Shown here: piece by piece, positions 6,181 through 14,015 of the stretch
Position numbering within the stretch: position 1 is the stretch's first letter
How the letters are laid out: every line of letters begins with the position of its first letter
From: Spirochaetaceae bacterium
GTDB taxonomy: Bacteria; Spirochaetota; Spirochaetia; Treponematales; Breznakiellaceae
Direction of reading: 5' to 3'
Length of the DNA stretch: 15,663 nucleotides
Assembly: GCA_031257135.1 (NCBI GenBank)
Contig: JAIRPH010000159.1
Span: 1-15,663 of the forward strand
The notes under the pieces: generated by a model
What the model was told of the DNA's origin: nothing
The model's input: the letters and a program-made list of their open reading frames with translations, nothing else
Database searches by the model: none
Made by a program: the position numbers and the translations under genes

Positions 6181-6228
6181 TAAGCCCAAGGCTTATGCTA
6201 ATATATAAAGCAATGATCATGCCAAGTT
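6181..6228 (-). promoter_or_regulatory. Promoter region and small dyad upstream of the exported protein
   Basis: On the minus strand TTGGCA is followed after about 16 bases by TATTAG, a fair promoter. TAAGCC-CAA-GGCTTA (6181-6195) is a perfect 6-bp inverted repeat in the leader. It could be a weak operator or a small hairpin. Confidence 0.35.
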
Positions 6229-6383
6229 AATACCGCCCGCAAAAGGGGCAAAACAGGCGTTTTTTACTCTGTTCTCTGATTTTGTGTGCGTAAAAATTTC
6301 CCAGATGTCCAAAATTTACCCGGAATTTTTTATACAACCTATTTTATTGCCGATTGCGTCATAACATCTTTTCCAAGAACGTT

Positions 6384-8315
6384 TCAATCGCTGGAAAGGC
6401 TTTCTGGAAACGCGGCGGCGCAAATTTCATCCCATATCTGGGACATATCAGTTTTGTTGTTTATCGGGATGATGGCGTAGGATGTATTCGGCTTGTACTT
6501 TGACGCCAAAGGCGAGTTGTGATACTTTTCAAAGGGCATAGTTTCCGTAGTATTTCTGGCGTTAAAATCCATACGTCCTTGCAGTAGCCAAACTAGTTTT
6601 ACGGTATTTCCTTCCTTTCCTGACACCTGACACGAATACTTTATAATTGTTTTATCAATGTAGTATTTTCTGATAGTTTCGCTTGTTGAGTATTTAGCGT
6701 CCATGATTACATACCGAGCGTCTTCTTGGGGAATCTCGATTTTGAACATAAAGTCTGGAGTATAGCAATCATGAAACGACGTAGTTCTATAGAGGGTAAT
6801 ATTATTCTCGAAACCGTCGGATCGTATAACCGGCTGGTAATATAAAGTTATCCGAATACCGTCTTTTTGAAATTGATATGTATTGGCGATGTCGCACTGA
6901 TAAGGATACAGCGTCGGTTTGTAGGTGTGATATGCCGACGTTGTTTTATCGGATAAAAAGCCCGCGTCCTGTAGCATCAGCAACAGTTTATACAAACAGT
7001 AGTATTCAAAGAGGGTATCCATAGTTTTTATATTGAAAATAAGATTCTCTTTCAGCAGTCTGAATTCGCCGAACCGATACCACTCCATAATCTGCTCGAA
7101 GATATGACGGTAGGGCTGTACTTCCTGAAATATTTTTGTTTTTTGCGGAATACCGGTAAGCCGCTGTTCAAAACACCGCAGGATTTCCTGATACTTAGGA
7201 TACTGTTTTTCTATAGTGAGAATCAATCTCTGCAATACCTGAATCTGAACGCGGTTATTTTGTATCTGAATCCGCTTAACCGGAATAACAGACATACGCA
7301 TACCGTCTCGTTCCATCTGCTGAAGTTTATTCACTAATTTATCTTCAGATTCTATATCGTTTTTTAACTGACTTTCAATATACCGGGCGTGGTTATATAC
7401 CAACTGCAAAAATCCTAAAACTATGCGGTTCTCGTAAATATCGAAACTTTTTATCGACTTTTCGATACGCATTTGATAGGGCATATAGTATCGGTTATGA
7501 AGCTGAACCGCCGTAGTTCCATCAACCGGCGTCAACTGCTCGGAGTTCTGAAACAGCCATTGCAGACTGCTGGTAGTAATGTTGCGGATGTTACGGTAGG
7601 ATTCCATAGAACTTCGCTTTGCGATAGTATGCTTCACGTTATTTTTAAAGGACGGATAGTTTTGCTCATAGCACCGGCATACGGTTTCGATCATCTGGAT
7701 ATAGGAACCCAGCGATTTATACGAATTTTTTTGCCATCCTCCCTGAAGAAACGTATTGGGACCGGTCTGAGCGGACTGCGCGGGAAACATCAAGTCGCTG
7801 ATCCGGTCATCATCGAATTCAAACAGCGCCTTTAGAATAGCTTCTTTGTTTTCCGCATTGTCGCTGAACTTACTTAAACAGGGCAGATAATCGCTGGTAT
7901 AATACGAATATTCGGCATCTGTAGAATCGCTGGCGGTCTCAATGCACAGAGAAAGCCGCACTAAATCGTATTGCAGGAGAAAGGGCTGTCCCTCATCCCG
8001 AATATCGAAATCGTTTTTAAAGGACATATCTATCGAGGCGTCTTCCAGCGTATAAGGAAGCCGCTGGGCGAAAGCAATAGGCTCGTTGTTGAGAAACAGC
8101 TCGATTGAAAGAGGACGGGAAATCATACCGGAGAGCGTTACTCTGCACGTATAGACTCCTTCTTCCAGCAGACAGATTTCCCCAATCCGATCTTCCGGCG
8201 ATTCCTCATGAACCGCCGGCTCCTGCCGATACATACGGCGCAGAGGAATCAGCAATTCCGCCGGATCGGATTGTCCATATCCCCGGAGACAGCGCAGTTT
8301 CAGACGACATTCCAT
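6384..8315 (-). CDS. DUF2357 / PD-(D/E)XK nuclease, McrC-like subunit
   Basis: A 643-residue protein matching the DUF2357 plus PDDEXK_7 (DUF524) arrangement of McrC-type nuclease subunits. The N-terminal half is a mixed strand-helix region. A helical middle contains YENRIVLGFL (about 294-303), the family's EN-R signature, and FEYYCLYKLL (about 436-445). The C-terminal nuclease domain has PD (520-521), the strand VIMDAK with D539 and K541, and further conserved residues in the following helix. It should cut nucleic acid when loaded by the AAA partner. It starts nine bases after the AAA gene, whose stop TAG overlaps its Shine-Dalgarno sequence (AGGA), so translation is probably coupled. The usual McrC is about 350 residues, so the DUF2357 extension is a marked difference. 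Its target is unknown. Confidence 0.8.
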   Translation of the reverse strand: MECRLKLRCLRGYGQSDPAELLIPLRRMYRQEPAVHEESPEDRIGEICLLEEGVYTCRVTLSGMISRPLSIELFLNNEPIAFAQRLPYTLEDASIDMSFKNDFDIRDEGQPFLLQYDLVRLSLCIETASDSTDAEYSYYTSDYLPCLSKFSDNAENKEAILKALFEFDDDRISDLMFPAQSAQTGPNTFLQGGWQKNSYKSLGSYIQMIETVCRCYEQNYPSFKNNVKHTIAKRSSMESYRNIRNITTSSLQWLFQNSEQLTPVDGTTAVQLHNRYYMPYQMRIEKSIKSFDIYENRIVLGFLQLVYNHARYIESQLKNDIESEDKLVNKLQQMERDGMRMSVIPVKRIQIQNNRVQIQVLQRLILTIEKQYPKYQEILRCFEQRLTGIPQKTKIFQEVQPYRHIFEQIMEWYRFGEFRLLKENLIFNIKTMDTLFEYYCLYKLLLMLQDAGFLSDKTTSAYHTYKPTLYPYQCDIANTYQFQKDGIRITLYYQPVIRSDGFENNITLYRTTSFHDCYTPDFMFKIEIPQEDARYVIMDAKYSTSETIRKYYIDKTIIKYSCQVSGKEGNTVKLVWLLQGRMDFNARNTTETMPFEKYHNSPLASKYKPNTSYAIIPINNKTDMSQIWDEICAAAFPESLSSD

Positions 8316-8324
8316 TATCTTTTC

Positions 8325-10715
8325 CTATTTAACGAAGAACTGATAGAATCCCATATTTTCATCCGCGGCGTTGAGAATACGTCCGATATGGTAATCGCAC
8401 AGAGGCATCATCCGGCAGACTTCCCGGAGTTCCGTCAAAAGCGTTTGGTAATGCTTTCCCGTACCGTTTATGATGGGCAAAATTTTCTGGGATACCGCGT
8501 AATCCAGCGGCGTAAACCGGTTCTCGTCCCGATCCATGTACCGTCCGGCAGTTGTGTAGTATGCCCGCACCATTTTCTGATTCCTCGGCATAATAGAAAG
8601 ATTGTTTTTCTGAAAAATACGCTGAATAGCTTCCCACTTTTCGTGGCATTTGAGCAGTCCCGGATCGGCGGTTTCAGCGCGGTAGAGAAAAGCCGCGCTT
8701 AATGCGGAGAACGGCACAATGCTGTCGAGGTTCGCAACATCCGAGTCTAAAGATATAGTATCTATACTCGGCGGCATGAGCGTTATGATCCAACTGCGGT
8801 CTAAAAATCGGGGAGACAGTTCTTCTGTGGTGTGATCGAAATTGACCGTGGCGAGAAACCGCAAGTGTTCAGGGATTTTCAAAAAGTGACTTCCTCCCAG
8901 CACCAGAGACCGGCTGTGAGGCGAATCGGGATCGCAGAGTTTTAAAAACGCCGCCCAGTAATGCTCGATAGGACTAAGATTCGCTTCGTCGAGAAGAATG
9001 AAAAACGGCGCGTCCACCGGCTCGGCGCACTCCCGATCCAGCCGGGAAAAAGCGTCAAACACCTCGTTATTGCTCTTTTCCATCTGTTTAGTCAGCGGAT
9101 TATAGTAACCGACAAAGTCCTTGTGAGACGTCCAGCCCCGCTCTACCGAAATATCAATGAAACGGCTGTTCCCATCGGTTCGGGCAAGCCCCAGAGATTT
9201 GGCGAGAATCGTGCAGAGCGACGTCTTACCGGTTCCGGGTTCTCCGGCAAAAGTGGTGATAAAGCCCTGCATGATACAGGTAAGGTAATTCACCGCGTCA
9301 TTCCGGGAAATCTCGCGATTGGCGGCTTTGATATGCTCATAGGCTCTTTCGATAATCGCGTTGCCTGAAGCCTTTTCGGTTTTTATCAGCAGATGCACAT
9401 TGAACACAGGAGGACTATCAGCCTCTTCCAGAGGACGCGCTTTCGGAGGTTCGTAGTCAGCTTCAAAAATACGGTTAAGCATTTTAGCGTCGATTGCCCG
9501 AAGAACAGCCTTTTCCCGATTGCTGAAGTCGGATAAGGTTGCGGCAATCGCTTCCTGAAGCCGCTGTTCCATGTCTTTTAAATTGTGCAGTTCCTCTTTC
9601 AGCTCTTTTTGAGAGGCGTTTAACTTTTCTATCTTTTTCTCTTCTTGCGCCTGTTCAGCTTGCAGAGCCGCAAGCCGTTCTCGAACCTTAGAGAAGGCGG
9701 CGTTTTTTTCTTCGATTTTTTTAAAATCGTTTTCCTCAAGAAGAGCTACCAGCATATCGAACAAGTCAGGACTGTTCATTATATAAGAGAAAATACTCTC
9801 GATAAAATCTTCCTGCTTGATTACTTTGTTAAGGATGCCTCCTAAACGTTTGCTCCGTTCTTGGGTAAGCTCTATATCGCTACTTAATTCTAAGGCTCTG
9901 GAAACGGCCGCGCTTATCTGGTTTATTTCCCGTTTGGTGTACTTTTGAGGCTCGTCAATGGTTTTAAGGATAGCGCGGATTTTATCCGCCAGCTCTTCGT
10001 CGCTCATCCAGTCGATGCGGTTTTGCGGCTCCTCTTGAGCGGGCAAATCGTTTTTCTGAATAAACAACGCTTGAGTTTTTCCCTTATCGTCATTTACCGG
10101 AAAGTACAGCTGGTTGATCTCAAAAACAGAATATTTCTTGATAAAATAGTTATACTGTTTTTTACCGGACAGCAGTATCTTTTCTCCTTCTTCGGCCGCC
10201 TCGAAAGGTCCGTAGTAAGCGTAGTCGTTGGTACCGATGATCAGCTCATTGGTAAACAGCAGAGACGCCGGATATGCAATAAACTTATTCGCGTTGATAT
10301 CGCTGAAGTCGTTTTCGGTCTCCAAAACCTGTATCATCTGCTCATAAAACTTTTCAATCTCGATCATGCTGAACAGAACCGTATAATAGTTCCGCTCAGG
10401 ATAAGGGCGTTCTCCATATCCCCGGTCGCCGAGATTCTTTTCCTGCCGGGAAGAGAGTTTCGGCTCTTCCAGAAACTTCACTTCCACAAGCGGTCCGTAG
10501 TTGGAGTACTCTTCGGGGGCGTCTTTACCGGGAGGCAGATAGATGTCGATCCGGTCGTTGTTGGATTCTTCCGGCATCTTTTCCAGCGGACTTTTGGCGC
10601 CTTTGGGACGTTTTATATACCGGGGAAACAGATACAATACCCGGTTATCGTCGCCAGTATAACTTTCATTATAGGTAAGCCACGCAATAATTGTTTTTCC
10701 ATTATAGGTTTCCAT
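8325..10715 (-). CDS. McrB-like AAA+ protein with a long coiled coil
   Basis: A 796-residue NTP-driven motor subunit for the adjoining nuclease. From the N-terminus: an unrecognised mixed domain (about 1-215), a helical linker (about 235-330), a long coiled coil (about 333-395, heptads rich in E, K, L and Q), then the AAA+ domain. Walker A is GEPGTGKTS (491-499), Walker B is FFILLDEAN (571-579). The sensor region reads TVNFDHTTEELSPRFLDR (623-640), in place of the MN-x-x-DR signature of E. coli McrB, so NTP choice (GTP or ATP) is uncertain. The N-terminal domain is the likely target-recognition part. Start ATG at 10713-10715 with GAGG upstream. It follows recG by 26 bases and precedes the nuclease gene by nine. 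The architecture resembles the coiled-coil nuclease tandem (CoCoNuT) branch of McrBC systems. Confidence 0.82.
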   Translation of the reverse strand: METYNGKTIIAWLTYNESYTGDDNRVLYLFPRYIKRPKGAKSPLEKMPEESNNDRIDIYLPPGKDAPEEYSNYGPLVEVKFLEEPKLSSRQEKNLGDRGYGERPYPERNYYTVLFSMIEIEKFYEQMIQVLETENDFSDINANKFIAYPASLLFTNELIIGTNDYAYYGPFEAAEEGEKILLSGKKQYNYFIKKYSVFEINQLYFPVNDDKGKTQALFIQKNDLPAQEEPQNRIDWMSDEELADKIRAILKTIDEPQKYTKREINQISAAVSRALELSSDIELTQERSKRLGGILNKVIKQEDFIESIFSYIMNSPDLFDMLVALLEENDFKKIEEKNAAFSKVRERLAALQAEQAQEEKKIEKLNASQKELKEELHNLKDMEQRLQEAIAATLSDFSNREKAVLRAIDAKMLNRIFEADYEPPKARPLEEADSPPVFNVHLLIKTEKASGNAIIERAYEHIKAANREISRNDAVNYLTCIMQGFITTFAGEPGTGKTSLCTILAKSLGLARTDGNSRFIDISVERGWTSHKDFVGYYNPLTKQMEKSNNEVFDAFSRLDRECAEPVDAPFFILLDEANLSPIEHYWAAFLKLCDPDSPHSRSLVLGGSHFLKIPEHLRFLATVNFDHTTEELSPRFLDRSWIITLMPPSIDTISLDSDVANLDSIVPFSALSAAFLYRAETADPGLLKCHEKWEAIQRIFQKNNLSIMPRNQKMVRAYYTTAGRYMDRDENRFTPLDYAVSQKILPIINGTGKHYQTLLTELREVCRMMPLCDYHIGRILNAADENMGFYQFFVK

Positions 10716-10740
10716 TTTTTCCTCTTTTTCTTTTCAGCAT

Positions 10741-10746
10741 ATTATA
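10741..10746 (-). promoter_or_regulatory. Perfect -10 hexamer at the end of recG
   Basis: TATAAT on the minus strand overlaps the recG stop codon and lies 26 bases before the AAA gene start. The -35 position 17 bases upstream (GCCCCC) is poor, so an internal promoter for the nuclease module is only weakly supported. Confidence 0.25.
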
Positions 10747-12850
10747 ATCCTACCGTTCCGAACGGGGGCGCGCGGTTTAAAACCTGAGCGACGCACTGAT
10801 ATTCGGGCGTACTCAAAGACGGGTCTTTTTCCAGCATGGAAAAGGCGTCGATTCGAGCCTGCTCAAGGCGGGAAGCGTCCCGAACCGGATCAGCCATTCC
10901 TAAGATAAGATACCCGGACTGTTCGATTCCCGTCATGTGTCCGGGACCCCGCAGTTTCAGGTCTTCTTCGGCAATGACGAAACCGTCGGCGTTTTCCAGC
11001 ATCACCTTGAGCCGAGTCTTGCCGTCTTCGGTAAGCGCGTCAGAATACACCAGAAAACAGTAAGACTGTTGATCCCCGCGTCCGACCCGCCCCCGCAACT
11101 GATGCAGAGCCGCAAGCCCGAACCGCTCGGCGTGTTCGATTACCATACAGGTCGCATTCGGCACGTCTACGCCGACTTCAACGACGCTGGTCGCAACCAA
11201 TACCTGAATCTCTCCTTTGCGGAAATACTCCATGATCTTCCGTTTTTCTTCCTCGTCAAGTTTGGAATGAATCAGGGCTACCGTAAATTGCGGAAACACC
11301 TCGCCTGCGAGACGTCCCGCCATAGTTTCAGCGTCTTTCAGGCTCCGATTGGTATCCGCCTCGATAAGGGGATATACGAAATAGGCTTGTCTTCCCGAGG
11401 ACAGCTCGTTGAAGACAAAATCATACACTTTCGTTTCGTTAGACTCCCGGGCAAGATGGGTTCTCACCGGCTTACGCCCCTGAGGTAAGTCTCGAATAAC
11501 CGATACTTCCATATCTCCGAATACCGTCAACGCTAATGTCCGGGGAATAGGCGTTGCGCTCATCATCAGAAGATGAGGATGCTCGCCCTTCGCCAAAATC
11601 GCCTGCCGCTGAACCACTCCGAACCGATGCTGTTCGTCAATCACCACAAGCCGCAGGTTATTATAGACCACATCTCGGGAAAAAAGCGCGTGAGTTCCTA
11701 TAACCACGTCGATTTCCCCCGCGGCAAGGCTCTTGAGCAACGCCGCTCGTCCTGAGGACCTGACGTTGCCGGTAAGAAACGCGGGACGAATCCCCAGAGG
11801 TTCAAGAAGGCGAGCGGCGTTTTCGGCGTGCTGGCGGGCAAGCAGTTCCGTTGGCGCCATAACCGCCGCCTGTCCTCCCTGCTCCACAATCCGCAACGCC
11901 CCGAGAAAGGATACTAAGGTCTTCCCTGACCCGACGTCTCCTTGGAGGAGCCGAGCCATAGGATAGGGATAGTCCATATCCCGGTTTATATCGGCTACCG
12001 CTTCCTGCTGACCTGCGGTCAGGCTGAAGGGCAGACGATCTAAGAGGCGTTGCTGTAACGGCGAAGGGCGGAATACGGTTCCTTCTGTCCGGTCTTTCCC
12101 GAATCTGGCTAAGGCGTTCCGCCGCTCCATGCCCCGGCGTCCTACCAGTATTTCCAGATAAAAAAGTTCTTCATAGATTAAGGTTTGTTTTGCGGTTTCC
12201 AATTCTTCCAACGATTCGGGAAAATGGATTGCCCCCAAGGCGTCCGCTTTTGAGAAAAGTCCGTCTCTGTTTCTGATATGCTCAGGAAGTTCGTTTTCAA
12301 GGGGTCCGCCGTACTGAGTCAAGGCTTGGTGTATGAGTTTTCTGAGCATACCTTGACTTAATCCGGTATTCAAAGGATATATCGGCAGAATCCGTCCGAA
12401 CGCGCTTTGTTTTCCCGGGACGGCGTCTTCGGTTTCAGATCGCTTAGGCGCGGCTTCGGTTTCAAAATTGGTACACTGGATTTCTCCGAACCGGTAATGA
12501 AAGACTCCCCAAAGGCGATAATAATTTCCCACTAAAAGCTGTTTATCCATAAAGGAACGGTTAAAACAAACCAGTACGGCCCGGGCGGTTTCATCTTCCA
12601 CAAAAATTTTGAGGGTTTTCGACCCTCCGGCAATAAACCAGTCATGGGCAAGCACCCGGACTAGGGTACACACCGCCCCGGTTCTAAAATCTTTTAAAGG
12701 CACGATTTTGCTTCGGTCCTCCCAGTCGCGAGGGTAGCGGCTGATCAGTCCGGCGACATTAAGTATGCCCGCGTTGGCAAGGGCTTGAATAGATGCGGGT
12801 CCCGCGCCTTTAATATGGTCTATCGACATGGTAAGTTCTCTAAGAAACAT
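10742..12850 (-). CDS. recG: ATP-dependent DNA helicase RecG
   Basis: RecG remodels stalled replication forks and branch-migrates Holliday junctions. 702 residues, against 693 in E. coli. An OB-fold wedge domain fills about 60-135. Helicase motifs follow: Walker A GDVGSGKT (304-311), motif Ia with APTELL, DEQH (405-408), SATPIPRT (431-438), a motif V segment with TSVVEVGVDVP, and motif VI QLRGRVGRG (584-592). The C-terminal RecG segment with GPGHMTGIEQSG is present. All expected motifs are intact. Two start codons, at 12850 and in-frame at 12829, both have weak ribosome binding sites; the longer one is annotated. It lies 12 bases after yggT and 26 bases before the McrB-like gene, so the three are likely one transcription unit. 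Confidence 0.97.
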   Translation of the reverse strand: MFLRELTMSIDHIKGAGPASIQALANAGILNVAGLISRYPRDWEDRSKIVPLKDFRTGAVCTLVRVLAHDWFIAGGSKTLKIFVEDETARAVLVCFNRSFMDKQLLVGNYYRLWGVFHYRFGEIQCTNFETEAAPKRSETEDAVPGKQSAFGRILPIYPLNTGLSQGMLRKLIHQALTQYGGPLENELPEHIRNRDGLFSKADALGAIHFPESLEELETAKQTLIYEELFYLEILVGRRGMERRNALARFGKDRTEGTVFRPSPLQQRLLDRLPFSLTAGQQEAVADINRDMDYPYPMARLLQGDVGSGKTLVSFLGALRIVEQGGQAAVMAPTELLARQHAENAARLLEPLGIRPAFLTGNVRSSGRAALLKSLAAGEIDVVIGTHALFSRDVVYNNLRLVVIDEQHRFGVVQRQAILAKGEHPHLLMMSATPIPRTLALTVFGDMEVSVIRDLPQGRKPVRTHLARESNETKVYDFVFNELSSGRQAYFVYPLIEADTNRSLKDAETMAGRLAGEVFPQFTVALIHSKLDEEEKRKIMEYFRKGEIQVLVATSVVEVGVDVPNATCMVIEHAERFGLAALHQLRGRVGRGDQQSYCFLVYSDALTEDGKTRLKVMLENADGFVIAEEDLKLRGPGHMTGIEQSGYLILGMADPVRDASRLEQARIDAFSMLEKDPSLSTPEYQCVAQVLNRAPPFGTVGL

Positions 12851-12862
12851 TTTTTTCTATCA

Positions 12863-13450
12863 TTATATAGGAAGTTTATAAAAAATAGATACTACCACGT
12901 TCACCAAAAACCCTCCAATGATCATAGTTACCAATAAGACTCCTATGGAAGCAAGAATCCCAGTCCGATAGTTTACTAATCGGCGCTGAAAAAGCAATCT
13001 GTTTATACGATATAATACCGGTTTAGATACGGCGTCAACCGCTTGCCAGAATCTGCCGTAGCCCTTCCGATTAACAAGATACGCGATAAACCGCAGGACA
13101 AGGGCGACTATAAAAAAGCCCAGAATAAAGGACACCGCCGACCATAGGGAAGAAACCAGCATCCCCAGAATAAGACCGATAGTGACGGTCCCGTAATGAG
13201 CCATTACCGAACAGGCGTTATGAACCACTGATAAAACCGCCATAGCCGCAATAGGGGATAAATCGAATAACCCGGTCCGTAATAGGGAAAACCGGCGGAA
13301 CCAGTCAAGATATGGGTCCGTAATACGGCTCAAAATTTCCATAGGCTGACCATAATTCGCCCCGCTAAACCATGTCAACATGATTCTGATAAAAATAAGA
13401 AGCATATAAACCCCGGTAACGCCGGCAAGGATATTCATTATTATTTGCAT
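12863..13450 (-). CDS. YggT-family integral membrane protein
   Basis: A 195-residue membrane protein with two YGGT repeats, each a hydrophobic helix pair around a short P-containing motif: the first with DPYLDWFRR (about 47-55) and a following SPI, the second with VDAVSKPVLYRINRLL (about 138-153). About four to five membrane segments are visible. YggT proteins are widespread and often sit near housekeeping genes; their role is not settled, with links to osmotic or cation stress and cell division. No Shine-Dalgarno sequence precedes the ATG at 13448-13450 or the in-frame ATG at 13436-13438. It is the first gene of the run yggT-recG-McrB-like-nuclease. Confidence 0.85.
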   Translation of the reverse strand: MQIIMNILAGVTGVYMLLIFIRIMLTWFSGANYGQPMEILSRITDPYLDWFRRFSLLRTGLFDLSPIAAMAVLSVVHNACSVMAHYGTVTIGLILGMLVSSLWSAVSFILGFFIVALVLRFIAYLVNRKGYGRFWQAVDAVSKPVLYRINRLLFQRRLVNYRTGILASIGVLLVTMIIGGFLVNVVVSIFYKLPI

Positions 13451-13602
13451 AGCTAAACCATAGCAAATTTTATCTATTTAGTCGAGGTCTTAAACAGAGA
13501 TTATCCGCACTTTTTCATTCGGTCCCTATAAAAACACGGAGTTACAGCGACCGAATACTTATAGTTTGTATTATATAGATAACGCCTGTTCGGTGTACAC
13601 GG
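13451..13602. other. Intergenic region with an 8-bp inverted repeat
   Basis: ATTCGGTC (13517-13524) and GACCGAAT (13549-13556) form a perfect 8-bp inverted repeat with a 24-base loop. No T tract follows on either strand, so it is a poor terminator for the XRE gene. A promoter-like TTAAGA with TAAAAT at about 15 bases spacing on the minus strand may serve yggT. Confidence 0.4.
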
Positions 13603-13926
13603 CTAATCTTCGTAGGCTTTGCAGACCGATTCAATGCTTTTCATAACCGTTTGGATAATATCGGTTTTGAAGCGTTCAAGCAGGTTCCGGTGGTCGCCGG
13701 AGGTTTCCGTCTCTTGGAACAAATCGCATAAATTCACGCCAAGCCCGTTGGCTATGCAGGACAAGGTTTCCGAGGTGGGGTATTTAAGCCCTCGCTCTAT
13801 GTTGCTGAGGAAGGTTATGGAGATATCCGCCCTTTCCGCAAGAACCGCTTGTGACAACTGCCGTTTTTTCCGGTAAAACCGTATCCGTCCGCCCAGAAGG
13901 GACCGGACATCCTGTCCGCTTAACAT
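13603..13926 (-). CDS. XRE-family transcriptional regulator
   Basis: A 107-residue repressor-like protein. A Cro/C1-type helix-turn-helix spans about residues 11-68, with the recognition segment around ISITFLSNIERGLKYPTSETL and the helix QLSQAVLAERADIS before it. A short helical tail (about 76-107) may dimerise. Restriction control proteins have a similar size, but no restriction genes adjoin it directly; the McrBC-like module is two genes and more than 2.8 kb away. The gene is divergent from the outer-membrane protein gene, and a perfect dyad lies between their promoters, so autoregulation together with control of that gene is the natural reading. The Shine-Dalgarno sequence before ATG 13924-13926 is weak (AAAGG). 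Confidence 0.85.
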   Translation of the reverse strand: MLSGQDVRSLLGGRIRFYRKKRQLSQAVLAERADISITFLSNIERGLKYPTSETLSCIANGLGVNLCDLFQETETSGDHRNLLERFKTDIIQTVMKSIESVCKAYED

Positions 13927-13956
13927 CGCTTTAACGCCTTTAGGTACTATTTTTTT

Positions 13957-13985
13957 ATTAAACCATAAGAAAAATCGGTTGACAA
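13957..13985 (-). promoter_or_regulatory. Promoter of the XRE regulator
   Basis: On the minus strand -35 TTGTCA (complement of 13980-13985) is followed after 17 bases by -10 TTTAAT (complement of 13957-13962). Its -35 overlaps that of the divergent plus-strand promoter by five bases. Confidence 0.6.
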
Positions 13986-14007
13986 AAATCTTTAAGTTCT
14001 ATATATT
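13979..14007 (+). promoter_or_regulatory. Strong divergent promoter upstream of the leader RNA
   Basis: A perfect -35 TTGACA (13979-13984), a 17-base spacer and -10 TATATT (14002-14007), one mismatch from consensus. Transcription would begin near 14014 and run about 290 bases before the outer-membrane protein start codon at 14303. Confidence 0.7.
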
Positions 14008-14015
14008 TATAGAAC
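13996..14015. promoter_or_regulatory. Operator: perfect 8-bp inverted repeat over the -10 box
   Basis: GTTCTATA (13996-14003) and TATAGAAC (14008-14015) are perfect arms around a TATT centre. The dyad covers the plus-strand -10 completely. It is the obvious binding site for the divergent XRE regulator. A partial half-site, TTCTATAAG, recurs at 14037-14045. Confidence 0.65.

Noticed and set aside
6221..6383. Terminator for the nuclease gene
   Set aside because: Only 4- to 6-bp stems are visible, and none has a T tract on the minus strand, so I do not call a terminator here.
9945..10787. 280-residue open frame on the plus strand
   Set aside because: It is antisense to the AAA+ gene, lacks a ribosome binding site and shows no recognisable motif. 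It is a by-product of the real gene's codon usage.
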